A stretch of 64,000 nucleotides of DNA from Saltatorellus ferox (GTDB lineage: Bacteria; Planctomycetota; UBA1135; GCA-002686595), in contig CP036434.1 in assembly GCA_007751475.1 (NCBI GenBank), forward strand, positions 6,267,524 through 6,331,523. Direction: 5' to 3'. Of the stretch, positions 24,574 to 33,212 are shown piece after piece. The position numbers and the translations under genes are program-made. Numbering within the stretch: position 1 is the stretch's first letter; every line of letters starts with the position of its first letter. The notes under the pieces are model-generated. The model saw only the letters and a list, made by a program, of their open reading frames with translations, was not told the DNA's origin and searched no databases.

Positions 24574-24990
24574 CTACGAAAGCGCGGCCTGCTTCCGCAG
24601 GTCGCGCTTGATCAGCTCGACGTTCTTGACGTTGGAACGAAACGCGATATCGAAGAGGTCGCCCAGCAACGGGATGGAGCCGACCCCGAGGTCGATCAGG
24701 AGGTTCTTGCCCATGAGCAGGAGAGTGCGTTTCCTGATTCCCATTCGATGGGCTCGGGCGATCAGGTAGAGCCCGGGCCCGGCAGTCGCCGCATCCCCCA
24801 CCACCGGAAGAAAGCCAAGGATCGAGTCCAGCCCGACACCGATCGTCGAGCCAGGAATCGTGAAGCGACGGTCCATCAGGTCCGCGAACTTCTCGAGGTG
24901 CTCCACGGTCGCGTCGTGGGGCGAGGGCGGAGGCACGATTTCGACGCGGGCCGGTCTGGGCTGTGTATCCATGGATGGCGCGAGTGACAT
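24574..24990 (-). CDS. DUF4112 domain protein
   Basis: About 138 residues. Family pattern: LADLMDRRFTIPG-like start (seen as FADLMDRRFTIPGS), IGVGLDSILGFLPVVGD, then LLLMGKNLLIDLGVGSIPL and LGDLFDIAFRSNVKN. Two hydrophobic segments suggest a membrane protein. Function unknown. Start ATG 24990 is used; ATGs at 25017 and 24972 are alternatives. Confidence 0.85.
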   Translation of the reverse strand: MSLAPSMDTQPRPARVEIVPPPSPHDATVEHLEKFADLMDRRFTIPGSTIGVGLDSILGFLPVVGDAATAGPGLYLIARAHRMGIRKRTLLLMGKNLLIDLGVGSIPLLGDLFDIAFRSNVKNVELIKRDLRKQAALS

Positions 24991-25081
24991 GGGATGCGTG
25001 AGGATGGTAGGAAACACCCCAGGGCGAGCGCGGCAACGGCCGAACTCGCCCTGGTGTAGCGTAGGGGGAAATCCCAGCGGA

Positions 25082-25780
25082 TCAGACGTCGAAGCGAAGG
25101 CCGAGTCCGATCATGTGCTGACGCGTTTGAAGGTTGAACGACGCGTTGCCGTTCGTGTCGTCGAGCTGGGCGTCATCGGTGTTCAGGAAGCGGTAGCCGA
25201 GGTCGATGCCGATGGTTTCGGAGGCCTGGAACAGCATGCCAGCCTTGAGCTGCCAGCTCAGGAACGGGCCGTCCTCGTCGTCGAAGCTGCTGATGCCGTC
25301 GCTCTCGGTGCCGATGTCGAGGAAGCCAAGACCGATACCTGCCCCCCCGTAAACGCCGACGCTTTCCGAGAAGGAATAGTCGACCACGCCGTTGAGGAGC
25401 ACATTGATCCCGGTCACATCCCGGACGGCGCGAAGCGCGCCATCGTCGTCCGCTTCCTGGTCGGAGTAGATGCCTTCGAGCTCGATGGCAAAGCCGAGGT
25501 TCTCGTTCGAGTCAGAGCTGAAGCGCTTGCCGACCAGGATCGGGACCGCCCAGCCCTCGTTGAAGTCGATCTCCTCGTCCGGACCGTCCGAGCTGCGCGT
25601 CGTCACGGTCTGGAAGCCAACCTGGAAGTAGTAGTCGGAGTGGGTGGAGGCGTCGCTATCGACCGAGTACTGCAGCGTCGACGGGGCCAACGAAAGCAGC
25701 GACGTCAACGTGGCGGTGTTCTCGGCAGCAGGAGCGAAGGAAGCGGGGAGAAGGGCGGTGGCGAGAAGTAGAGTGGACAT
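25082..25780 (-). CDS. Outer-membrane beta-barrel protein
   Basis: 232 residues from ATG 25780 with a signal peptide (STLLLATALLPASFA). The mature part alternates polar and hydrophobic residues in amphipathic strands: YYFQVGFQTVTT, LGFAIELEGIYS, VGVYGGAGIGLGFLDIG, QLKAGMLFQ and IGIDLGYRFLNT, ending in MIGLGLRFDV. It looks like an 8-strand OmpA/Opacity-type barrel, with a weak match to the usual terminal aromatic. No peptidoglycan-binding domain. Role unknown, probably structural or ligand binding. Confidence 0.82.
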   Translation of the reverse strand: MSTLLLATALLPASFAPAAENTATLTSLLSLAPSTLQYSVDSDASTHSDYYFQVGFQTVTTRSSDGPDEEIDFNEGWAVPILVGKRFSSDSNENLGFAIELEGIYSDQEADDDGALRAVRDVTGINVLLNGVVDYSFSESVGVYGGAGIGLGFLDIGTESDGISSFDDEDGPFLSWQLKAGMLFQASETIGIDLGYRFLNTDDAQLDDTNGNASFNLQTRQHMIGLGLRFDV

Positions 25781-25901
25781 GGGGTCTGGACGGAGCGTCA
25801 GGGGGTTGGAAGGAAAATTCGATGGGCAGACTTTCTGACCCACGCCCCAAAGGGCCCCCAAACCAGGCTCCAATCTGCCTCCTCCGAACTTTAGCGCTCG
25901 C

Positions 25902-28106
25902 TTACCCCTCGGTCCGGCCACCTGGCGCATCGAGCACGACCAGGATGGACGGCAGCAGCAAGACGTCGGCGAGGAACGCGACGACCAGCGTGATGCCAGC
26001 GAGAAGCCCGAAGTCGCGGATGGTCGGAAGCGCCGACGTCAGCAGCTGCCCGAAGGCCGCCGTCAGTGTCAGCGTGGTCATCGTCAGCGCGGGCAACGTG
26101 CGAAGAATCGCAGCTCGCGCTGCCAGTACGGCGGAAGCGCAGTGGATCCGCGTGCGCTCCCATCGGGCGAGCACATGGATCGTGTCATCGGTCGCGATAC
26201 CCAGGGACAGGGTGAGCGCAGTCAGCGTCGACACGTCGACGTGTCCTCCGGTCAGCGCGAGGCCCGCCGCCGAGACACCCAGCGGTAGCAAATTCGGAAC
26301 GACGCTCGCCAGTCCGAGTCGCCACGACCGGAAAGCGAGCGCCAGGGTCACGAGGATCAGAACCGCAGCGAGCGCCAGGCTCCAGGCCAGGTCCCGCGTG
26401 ACGTCGTCGACGGTCTCCAGGTAAGCCACGTGATCCCCGACCAGCGCGATCTCGCAACCCGGCCGTACGATTCCGACCAGCCTCTCGCGCGTGCGCTCGA
26501 AGGCAGGAATCAGTGCCGCGCTACCGGCATCCGGCACGCGCGCGTGAACCAGCGCCCGTCGCGTCTCCAGATCGATGAAGGGCTTTCGCCAGCGCTCTGG
26601 CACGAGCCGCAGCATGTCCCAGCTCGCCGCTGGCCCGATCGCGCGCAGGATCCCGGCCGGGCCGACGACACCCGCGAAGAGCGGCTCCTGCCCCATCGCT
26701 CTCTCGACTTCCTCCACGATCTCGCGGATCTCAGCCGAGCTGACCGTCTCCTCCCAGTCGAGCCTCACCTGGATCGGAAAAACGCCGCCCATCTCCCGAT
26801 CGACGCGCTGGAGCGTCCGCGCGGCCTCGCTACCCTCAGCGAGATCCGTCATCACGAGTCGGTCCGCTCTCAATCCCGAGGCCACCGCGACCGAGGCCAC
26901 CGTCGCGGCGAGTCCGATCACGGCGACCAGGCGCGGCCTTCTCAGCGATGCGTCCACGAGGGCCCGGACGGCGCCGCCGCTCGCTTCTCCATCGAAGCGC
27001 GGAGGGCGCACCGCGTCGAGCCTCCCCCCGAGCGGCGTCCGCGCCAGCAGAGGCGTCACGAGGATCACTGCCACGAAGGTGATCGCGGTGGCGAGCGCAC
27101 AGGAGAGCCCGAACTCGACGACCAGTGAATGTCCCGCAAGGCTGAGCGAAGCGAAGCCGATCGCCGTCGTCAACGAGGTAAGCGCGCACGGCCAGACGAG
27201 TTCCCCGAGGGCGAACGACGCGGCGCTCGCCCCGTCCTCGGCGTGCCCGTCGCTGCGCGCCTTCACCATGCCGACGACGAGGTGGAGCGAATCCGCGAAG
27301 CCGATCGTCAGAACGAGCAACGGCAGCACGATCGTCGTGAAGCCATCGGCGCCCAGCCCCACGAACCTCGCGAGACCGACCGAGAGCACCACGCCAAAAA
27401 CCGGCGGGAGCCCGGCGAGGAACGTCGCGCGCACGTTGCGAAACGCGGCCGATGCGATCAGAAAGCCCAGCAGCGCGCCGAAGCCCATGAAGCGCCAGCG
27501 TTCGCCCTCGAACGCCGTGCCCTGGGCCTCGACGACGGCGGCGAGCCCGCTCATCCCCACTTCGAGGCCCTGCCCGCCCGACGCGTCCAGAGCCTCCTGC
27601 GCGGCCTCGCGAGTGGGACCACGCCAGTCGGGATCGGAATCGTAGAGGAACGATGCCCAGGCAGCTTCTCCCTTCTCCAGCGTCAGCGGAAAGAGCGCGC
27701 CAGCGGGCCCGACGAGGGTGCCGCCGACGAGTTCATGGGTGGACGCTTCCTGGAGCGACGCACCGCTTAGCCCAGGCAGATCCCAGGGAGCCGAGACGTC
27801 CGCCACCCAGGGCAGCGCCTCCACGCGCTCGACCATCGCCCGAACCGCGGCTTCCTCTGCGGGCCCTGTCACGTCGCCGAAGATCGCGAGGAAGCCCGCG
27901 TCCCAGTCGAGTTCGAACTCCTCGCGCGTCATCTGCGCCTGGCTCCAGCCAGAATCGTCCTGGAGCCGATCCTGGGGCGCGTCGCCCAGCAGTCCCAGCA
28001 CGGCGAGCGTCAAGAGAACGGCCAGGAGCGCCAGGCTCCACCGCGGCCTCTCGCTGAGCGCCACGGCAGCGCGCGGCAGAAAATTGGAGCGACCGGGGAG
28101 CGTCAA
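25902..28106 (-). CDS. RND/MMPL superfamily exporter
   Basis: 734 residues. Twelve transmembrane helices in two repeats, each with one helix, a large extracytoplasmic loop and five helices. TTIVLPLLVLTIGFADSLH carries the helix-4 acidic residue expected for proton coupling; the second repeat has TALTLSLGIATDDTIHVLA. Sterol-sensing-type RND proteins of this kind move lipids, hopanoids or other hydrophobic compounds. I start at TTG 28106, which overlaps the TGA of the HAD gene (TTGA); a GTG 48 bases later is an alternative. No membrane-fusion or TolC gene is nearby. Confidence 0.9.
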   Translation of the reverse strand: MTLPGRSNFLPRAAVALSERPRWSLALLAVLLTLAVLGLLGDAPQDRLQDDSGWSQAQMTREEFELDWDAGFLAIFGDVTGPAEEAAVRAMVERVEALPWVADVSAPWDLPGLSGASLQEASTHELVGGTLVGPAGALFPLTLEKGEAAWASFLYDSDPDWRGPTREAAQEALDASGGQGLEVGMSGLAAVVEAQGTAFEGERWRFMGFGALLGFLIASAAFRNVRATFLAGLPPVFGVVLSVGLARFVGLGADGFTTIVLPLLVLTIGFADSLHLVVGMVKARSDGHAEDGASAASFALGELVWPCALTSLTTAIGFASLSLAGHSLVVEFGLSCALATAITFVAVILVTPLLARTPLGGRLDAVRPPRFDGEASGGAVRALVDASLRRPRLVAVIGLAATVASVAVASGLRADRLVMTDLAEGSEAARTLQRVDREMGGVFPIQVRLDWEETVSSAEIREIVEEVERAMGQEPLFAGVVGPAGILRAIGPAASWDMLRLVPERWRKPFIDLETRRALVHARVPDAGSAALIPAFERTRERLVGIVRPGCEIALVGDHVAYLETVDDVTRDLAWSLALAAVLILVTLALAFRSWRLGLASVVPNLLPLGVSAAGLALTGGHVDVSTLTALTLSLGIATDDTIHVLARWERTRIHCASAVLAARAAILRTLPALTMTTLTLTAAFGQLLTSALPTIRDFGLLAGITLVVAFLADVLLLPSILVVLDAPGGRTEG

Positions 28107-28954
28107 AGGAGCTCCGCCACCGAATCCACGATCTCGTCGACGAGGCGTAGCGGGCCCGGCTTCTCTGCCTGGGCGAGCGCCCACGCGGACGTCGATTCGT
28201 TCCGCCGCAGCACGAGCCGCAGGCCAGGGGAGAGGTCGCCGCGCGAGCGCAGGAACGCCGGGAGCGCGAGGTCGAACGACGCCACGTCGCCGATCACGAG
28301 GTCGGGGTCGACGTCCTTCAAGATCGCTGCATAGTGGGGCCTGTCCATGTGGAGCAGCCGCCCGTCCACCTCCACCTTCGGCTCATCGTCACCTATCCAC
28401 CACTTGCGGGCGTCGCCGATGACGCGAACGCCGCCTCCCTCCTCGATACCGGCCGCTCCTAGCATCGTCGCGAGCTTGGGCTGATTCGAGTTCGACACGA
28501 ACGCGATCTCGTGCCCTCGGTGCAGGAGTTCGGCGACGACGTCGGCCGCTCCATCTACGAGCCGATGCCCGTGCTCCTTCAGGTAGGCGGCCATGGCCGG
28601 CCCGAACTGATCCGAAGCAAACGCCTCGATGGAAGCGTGGCCTGCCGCCCGGATTCGATCTCTCCAGACGTCCGCGCGCGGATGCTCGCCGCCCTTCTCC
28701 AACCAGTGAAAGACCGAGCCTGTCGAGAGCAGGAGATCCTCGTCGACGAAGCCCGTGATCCTGCCGTCAGGAGCCCAGCCGTTCCGCGCTGGCTCGCGCA
28801 GCGCCTCGCTGAAGAAGGCGTCGAAGTCACCCAGCGCCTCCTCGGGCGTCGCGCCGATCAGTGGGGCCGTCGCGCGTGCGAGCCAGCTCTGGATGAAGCG
28901 GGCCTCACCCGCTTGATCCGTCCAGACGCCATCGAAGTCCGTGAGAATGCGCAT
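28103..28954 (-). CDS. HAD-superfamily hydrolase
   Basis: 283 residues. Motif I is LTDFDGVWTD (two Asp), motif II IAFVSNSNQ, and the late acidic motif VIGDVASFD. A cap of about 110 residues lies between motifs I and II. It could dephosphorylate a small phospho-metabolite. Substrate cannot be deduced. Coupled to the exporter gene through a 4-base overlap, and 34 bases after the ppx stop, so the three may be co-transcribed. Confidence 0.85.
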   Translation of the reverse strand: MRILTDFDGVWTDQAGEARFIQSWLARATAPLIGATPEEALGDFDAFFSEALREPARNGWAPDGRITGFVDEDLLLSTGSVFHWLEKGGEHPRADVWRDRIRAAGHASIEAFASDQFGPAMAAYLKEHGHRLVDGAADVVAELLHRGHEIAFVSNSNQPKLATMLGAAGIEEGGGVRVIGDARKWWIGDDEPKVEVDGRLLHMDRPHYAAILKDVDPDLVIGDVASFDLALPAFLRSRGDLSPGLRLVLRRNESTSAWALAQAEKPGPLRLVDEIVDSVAELL

Positions 28955-28988
28955 GCTGGCACGTTCGCTGGGTAGGCCTGACTGGACG

Positions 28989-30488
28989 CTACTTGACCGC
29001 GAGCACGATGCCGAAAGCGTCGAGCTGCTGGGCTTCCCGGACGAGATCCGCGCTCGTGAGCGGGTGCAGCGCCAGCCAGCCCTCGGGGAACTTCAGGTGG
29101 AAGCGAGAGCCGGAGGCTCGCAGCTGGATCGGTGGGAGCTGTCGATTCGTGCGGTCGCGGCGCAGCCGCAGCGCAATGCGGAGCAGCGGCAGGAGGCAGC
29201 GCAAAGCGTGCATGCGGTCCCGGGGCTGGCCCGCGAGCAGATCCGGGCGCAGGCGACGACGCTGGCCGCGGATCAGCACGGCCAGCTGCTGGCGGTCCTG
29301 ACGCGAGAAGCCTGCGAGGTCCGCGTTCTCGGCGAGGTAGGCGCCGTGCTTGTGATAGCCAGCATGACTCACCATCAGGCCGATCGTGTGAAGGAGCGCG
29401 GCCAGCCCAAGCAGCGTCCGGTCGGTCGGCTGCAGGCCGAGTGAAACCGCCACCTGATCGAACAGACTCTCCGCGGTCTCGCGACAGCGACGCCCGTGCC
29501 CCGTGTCGAGGCCCATTCGCTCCATGAAGGCGAGGGCGCTGGCCTCGCGCACGTCCTCGTGGTGGATTCGGCCCAGGTGATCGTGGAGCACGCCCTCGCG
29601 CAGCGCACCCGCAGACGGCGTCATCGACTCGATGCCAAGACTCTTGAACACGGCGCGCAGGACCGCGACTCCGCCCGCGAGGACGTGTCGCCGATCAGGC
29701 CGCATGCCGACCAGCTCGAGGTGATCGCAGAGTTCGATCTCGATCAGCTTGGCTTTGAGCTTCTTGAGCCCGCTCCTCGTGATCTCGCCGCCGGTGATGC
29801 CGAGCCCTTCCAGGATCGCTCCCACCGCCCGGATGGTGCCGCTGGATCCGACGGCGTGCTCCCAGTTCTCGCTGTGGTAGATCTGTGCAATGGGCTCGAG
29901 CTCGACGCGCGCCGCGAGTTCAGCCTGGGCAAAGGCCTCTGCCGTCATCCGCCCGCCGGGAAAGAACCGCTTGCTCCAGGTCACGCAGCCCATGGTCAGG
30001 CTGTCGCCGCTGTGGCAAGCAAAGCGCGTTCCGATCATGCACTCGGTGCTACCACCACCGATATCGACCACGAGCCTGCGCTCTTCGGTATCGCCGAGGT
30101 CCTGGGCGACGCCGAGGTAGACGAGACGCGCTTCCTCGCGACCCGGCAGGACCTCGATCGGCGCACCGAGAGCCTCGGACGCGAGCCGAAGAAAAGCGCC
30201 ACCGTCCCTCACTCGCCGGAACGTGGCCGTCCCGACGGCGCGGATCCGATGCTGAGGAACGACCTTGAGTCGCTCACCGAAGCGCTCGAGGGTGTCGAGC
30301 GCGCGCGCCTGGACCACCGTGTCGAGCCCGCGCCCGGGCTGGAGTCCCTCGGCCAGCGCGACGCGCTCACGCAGCTTGTCGATCACGTGCGGGCGCCCGT
30401 CGATCTCGCGGGCCACGACGAGGTGAAAGGAGTTCGATCCGAGATCGACCGCGGCAAGGGCGAGCTGGTCTAGGAGCGCGTTACGCAT
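28989..30488 (-). CDS. ppx: Exopolyphosphatase / pppGpp phosphatase (Ppx/GppA)
   Basis: 499 residues. The actin-like fold carries AAVDLGSNSFHLVVA, VVDIGGGSTECMIG and AVGSSGTIRAVG; EEARLVYLG contributes the catalytic Glu. A C-terminal HD-type domain follows from about residue 310 (ALLHTIGLMVSHAGYHKHG), as in full-length Ppx/GppA. It degrades polyphosphate or pppGpp. Ppx and GppA cannot be told apart from sequence alone. The upstream 200 bases hold no gene and presumably the promoter. Confidence 0.94.
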   Translation of the reverse strand: MRNALLDQLALAAVDLGSNSFHLVVAREIDGRPHVIDKLRERVALAEGLQPGRGLDTVVQARALDTLERFGERLKVVPQHRIRAVGTATFRRVRDGGAFLRLASEALGAPIEVLPGREEARLVYLGVAQDLGDTEERRLVVDIGGGSTECMIGTRFACHSGDSLTMGCVTWSKRFFPGGRMTAEAFAQAELAARVELEPIAQIYHSENWEHAVGSSGTIRAVGAILEGLGITGGEITRSGLKKLKAKLIEIELCDHLELVGMRPDRRHVLAGGVAVLRAVFKSLGIESMTPSAGALREGVLHDHLGRIHHEDVREASALAFMERMGLDTGHGRRCRETAESLFDQVAVSLGLQPTDRTLLGLAALLHTIGLMVSHAGYHKHGAYLAENADLAGFSRQDRQQLAVLIRGQRRRLRPDLLAGQPRDRMHALRCLLPLLRIALRLRRDRTNRQLPPIQLRASGSRFHLKFPEGWLALHPLTSADLVREAQQLDAFGIVLAVK

Positions 30489-30686
30489 GGAAGGATTCGA
30501 GTCGTGCGTTGCCCGGATGGCAGAACAAGGCGATTTCGATCCCTCGCGCGGCCGTACTCACGTGGGTTCGAGTCAACGCAATCGTGCGATTCGGGGACCG
30601 TGCTACGCGGATTCTTCCGTGCGCGACACGCGCCTGGGAGCGTCGGACGGGAGCCATGACATCGAGCCGTTGCGGTGAATCGGGCA

Positions 30687-31754
30687 TCAGGACAGCAGAG
30701 ACCGAAGGCGCTCGACGCGCTCGAGTGCAGCGCCGGAGTCGAGCGCGCTCGTGGCGGCATCCACCCCCTCGGCGATCGTCAGGCAGCGACCAGAAGCCTT
30801 CAGCATCAGGGCTGCGGAGAGCAACGTGGCGTTCCGCGCTGGACCGATATCACCCGCGAGCACCGACTTCGTCATGTCGCTGGCGGCCTCGCAGAGCACA
30901 GGGTTGTCGGAGGCGCCCTGGCCATCCTCATGGGGACCGAAGAGAGGCAGCTCGGGGTTGGAGGTGCAGTCGAGGCCGAAGTCGGCTGGCTCCACCGTCA
31001 CGGACAGCAGGTGGTCCCCGTCGATCTCGATCCCCCGCGTTCGCTTGACGATGCTCGGGACGACGCCGCCGTCCATGCCCTGCAGCGCCACGCCTCTGCG
31101 ATGGCCCAGCCCCTTGAGCACCTCGACGGCCGTTCCGAGGACTGGCCCGCTCTGGGCCCCGATCAGCACCGCGGCACCCGCCGGAGCGATGAGCTTCTCC
31201 AGCGTCGAGAGCGGCGTGCGGATCACCATGTCGCCGCGCACCTTGCGGAGTGCGAGCATCGGCGGGCAAAGGCCCGCGACCGAGACGGTGGCGAAGCCTG
31301 CCTTGGCGACCCAGTCCTCGGCCTCGCCGGGATCCCAGGTCATGGACAGCCCTAGCCCCTCCAGCACGTTGGCCGCGGTGAGACCGCGGCGCGGTGGCAC
31401 GGAGCGATCCGAGATGATCAGGATCCTGGCGCCCGCTGCCGCCGCCACGAGACCCGCTGCCACCTCCAGCGGAGGGGTCGTCTCATGGCCGTCCTGGGAC
31501 GGCGAAACGGTCACGAGACCGTTCATCCCGGCGCAGGGAATCCGCGACTGGGCGCGCGCCGCCATCGCCATCCCCATGAGCTCCTCCGTCGTCACACCCT
31601 TCCAGCGCAGCGTCACGAAGAAAGACGCGACGAGAGCCGAACTCTCCGAGCCGTTCAGGATGGCCGTGAAAGCGTGGGAGGCTTCTTCTCGGCTGAGGTT
31701 GCGGACCCGCTTGGGATCCGACGCGAGGGAGAGCATGAGACGGCGCAACACCAT
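30687..31754 (-). CDS. Anthranilate phosphoribosyltransferase-like protein (YbiB/TrpD2-type)
   Basis: 355 residues of the glycosyltransferase family 3 / TrpD fold. N-terminal helical part: LSREEASHAFTAILNG and GVTTEELMGMAMAARA. The PRPP motif GTGGD of true TrpD is not present (VTVSPSQDG stands there), and the KHGNR motif is replaced by ISDRSVPP. LTAANVLEGLG and the later IVKRTRGIEIDG are retained fold elements. This matches TrpD paralogues such as E. coli YbiB, a nucleic-acid-binding protein, more than tryptophan synthesis. No other trp gene is nearby. Confidence 0.78.
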   Translation of the reverse strand: MVLRRLMLSLASDPKRVRNLSREEASHAFTAILNGSESSALVASFFVTLRWKGVTTEELMGMAMAARAQSRIPCAGMNGLVTVSPSQDGHETTPPLEVAAGLVAAAAGARILIISDRSVPPRRGLTAANVLEGLGLSMTWDPGEAEDWVAKAGFATVSVAGLCPPMLALRKVRGDMVIRTPLSTLEKLIAPAGAAVLIGAQSGPVLGTAVEVLKGLGHRRGVALQGMDGGVVPSIVKRTRGIEIDGDHLLSVTVEPADFGLDCTSNPELPLFGPHEDGQGASDNPVLCEAASDMTKSVLAGDIGPARNATLLSAALMLKASGRCLTIAEGVDAATSALDSGAALERVERLRSLLS

Positions 31755-31896
31755 AGTTCTGGCGAAGTGTAACCGTCAGGACCCTGAAAAGCAGCGACGA
31801 TGAGGAGCCCGTTGCGCCGTTGACCCACCTCTTCGGCCAATAGGGATCTCCTGTCGCGCCAACCGTCAGCCTGCAGGACTCCCCTGGAGCCGCTCT

Positions 31897-32925
31897 CTAC
31901 TCGAGCCGCTGGTCGCAGACCCGGCACAGCTCCATCTTCCGATCTCGAAAGTCCTGGATTGCCTTGGCTCTCTTCTTACCGCGCCAGATTTCCGCGAGGG
32001 TCTCGGTTTCGAGGCTGCCGAGGACGACCCGGCCATCCACGTCCATGCAGCACGCCGTGACCCTGCCATCGCAGAGGACGGTCGCCTTTTCGAGCTGCGG
32101 GCACATCCTCTGGTTCCTGAGCAGTGTCTTGTCGGAGTCGTCCCGGGGCCTGACGTAGCGACGAGAGGCGTCCTGGTGATCGACCGTCTCCAGGAACTCC
32201 GCGCCGTACTCGACGGTGCGGCTGATCTTGATGGGCTCGACGTCCGTCTCCGCGGACTTCCACGCGTCGTAGTCGTTGAAGTACGAGGGCCGCTTGAGGG
32301 TGACCTCGTCGGCGTCGAAGCTCGCGAGGAACTCCTTCACGTTCTCCTCGTTGTCCTCGTTGTAGCTGAACATGATCGTCTGCAGCTGCACCAGCGGCGA
32401 CGCGGCCCCGCGCTCCTTCTTCCGCTCGATCAGGGCGCGCGTGTTCGCCACGACGGTATCGAAGTCTCCTCGGCGCCGGTATCGGACGTAGTCCTCCGCG
32501 TTGGCACCGTCCAGAGCGATCGACACGGAGGTGAGCCCGGAATCGATCATCTCGTCCACGCTCTTCCCGGCCATCCTCATCCCGTTGGTACCGAAATGTG
32601 TTTCGATCCCCCGCGACGAAAACTCGCGGACGTGGTCGAAGAGGTCAGGGTGGATCAGAGGGTCCCCCATCACGTGGAAGCAAACCGAGCGGAGGGCGTT
32701 GTTCCCCTTCAGGATCTGACCGACGTGCTCGTCCTTCAGGAACCGGGTCGAGCGCCCGAGCATATGCGTGGGGCAGAGGGCGCAGGCGAGGTTGCAAGCC
32801 GTCGTCGACTCGAGATTCAGGACCCGCGGAAGGCGCCACCGCACGTAGCCCACGAGGAGTGGGCCCGGAAGCGTCGCATAGAGGGACTTGCGAACCAAGT
32901 CCTTTAGGCGGTGGATGAAACTCAT
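31897..32925 (-). CDS. Radical SAM protein with SPASM domain
   Basis: 342 residues. The [4Fe-4S] motif is TTACNLACALC (CxxxCxxC), and FHVMGDPLIHPDLF is the GGE-like region. The C-terminal SPASM-type cysteines are in QRMCPQLE, RVTACCMD and MELCRVCDQ. Such proteins modify peptides or carbohydrates, or act in cofactor maturation. No precursor peptide or maturation partner is adjacent, so the role is unassigned. An N-terminal amphipathic stretch (IHRLKDLVRKSLYATLPG) may associate with membrane. About 290 bases without a gene separate it from the amidohydrolase array. Confidence 0.9.
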   Translation of the reverse strand: MSFIHRLKDLVRKSLYATLPGPLLVGYVRWRLPRVLNLESTTACNLACALCPTHMLGRSTRFLKDEHVGQILKGNNALRSVCFHVMGDPLIHPDLFDHVREFSSRGIETHFGTNGMRMAGKSVDEMIDSGLTSVSIALDGANAEDYVRYRRRGDFDTVVANTRALIERKKERGAASPLVQLQTIMFSYNEDNEENVKEFLASFDADEVTLKRPSYFNDYDAWKSAETDVEPIKISRTVEYGAEFLETVDHQDASRRYVRPRDDSDKTLLRNQRMCPQLEKATVLCDGRVTACCMDVDGRVVLGSLETETLAEIWRGKKRAKAIQDFRDRKMELCRVCDQRLE

Positions 32926-33105
32926 GGAGACGGTGATGGGCCCAGGGCTGTGCAGGGGGCCGGGGCTACGGAAAGGTAACCCGCTGTCGTGACGGAGGCG
33001 CGTTCTAGGGAAGGGGGATATCTAAGACGTGAGCGACGGACCAAATAGTCGAAATCGGATTCCGGCTCGATCCCCATGAGTCCGGGGCCACACAGAATGC
33101 ACGAA

Positions 33106-33134
33106 GGGCCCCCACCGACCATCGGTAGGGACCC
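33106..33134 (-). terminator. Candidate terminator hairpin after the amidohydrolase array
   Basis: Arms 33106-33118 and 33122-33134 pair over 13 positions, two of them wobble pairs on one strand, with a 3-base loop. It lies about 80 bases beyond the stop of the last amidohydrolase gene. There is no T-run after it, so termination efficiency is uncertain. Confidence 0.6.
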
Positions 33135-33212
33135 CCGGAAGGTGGTCCGATTCTCGAATGAAGACGAGCAGGAGCGCGGGAGCCTACGCAGAGGCGCCCC
33201 CGTCAGCGTGGG

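Noticed and set aside
30550..30620. GGTTCGAGTC resembling a tRNA T-loop upstream of ppx
   Set aside because: The flanking bases do not form a 5-bp T-stem and no acceptor or anticodon arm is present.
30687..31754. Tryptophan biosynthesis trpD
   Set aside because: The PRPP-binding motifs are not conserved and no other trp gene is adjacent.
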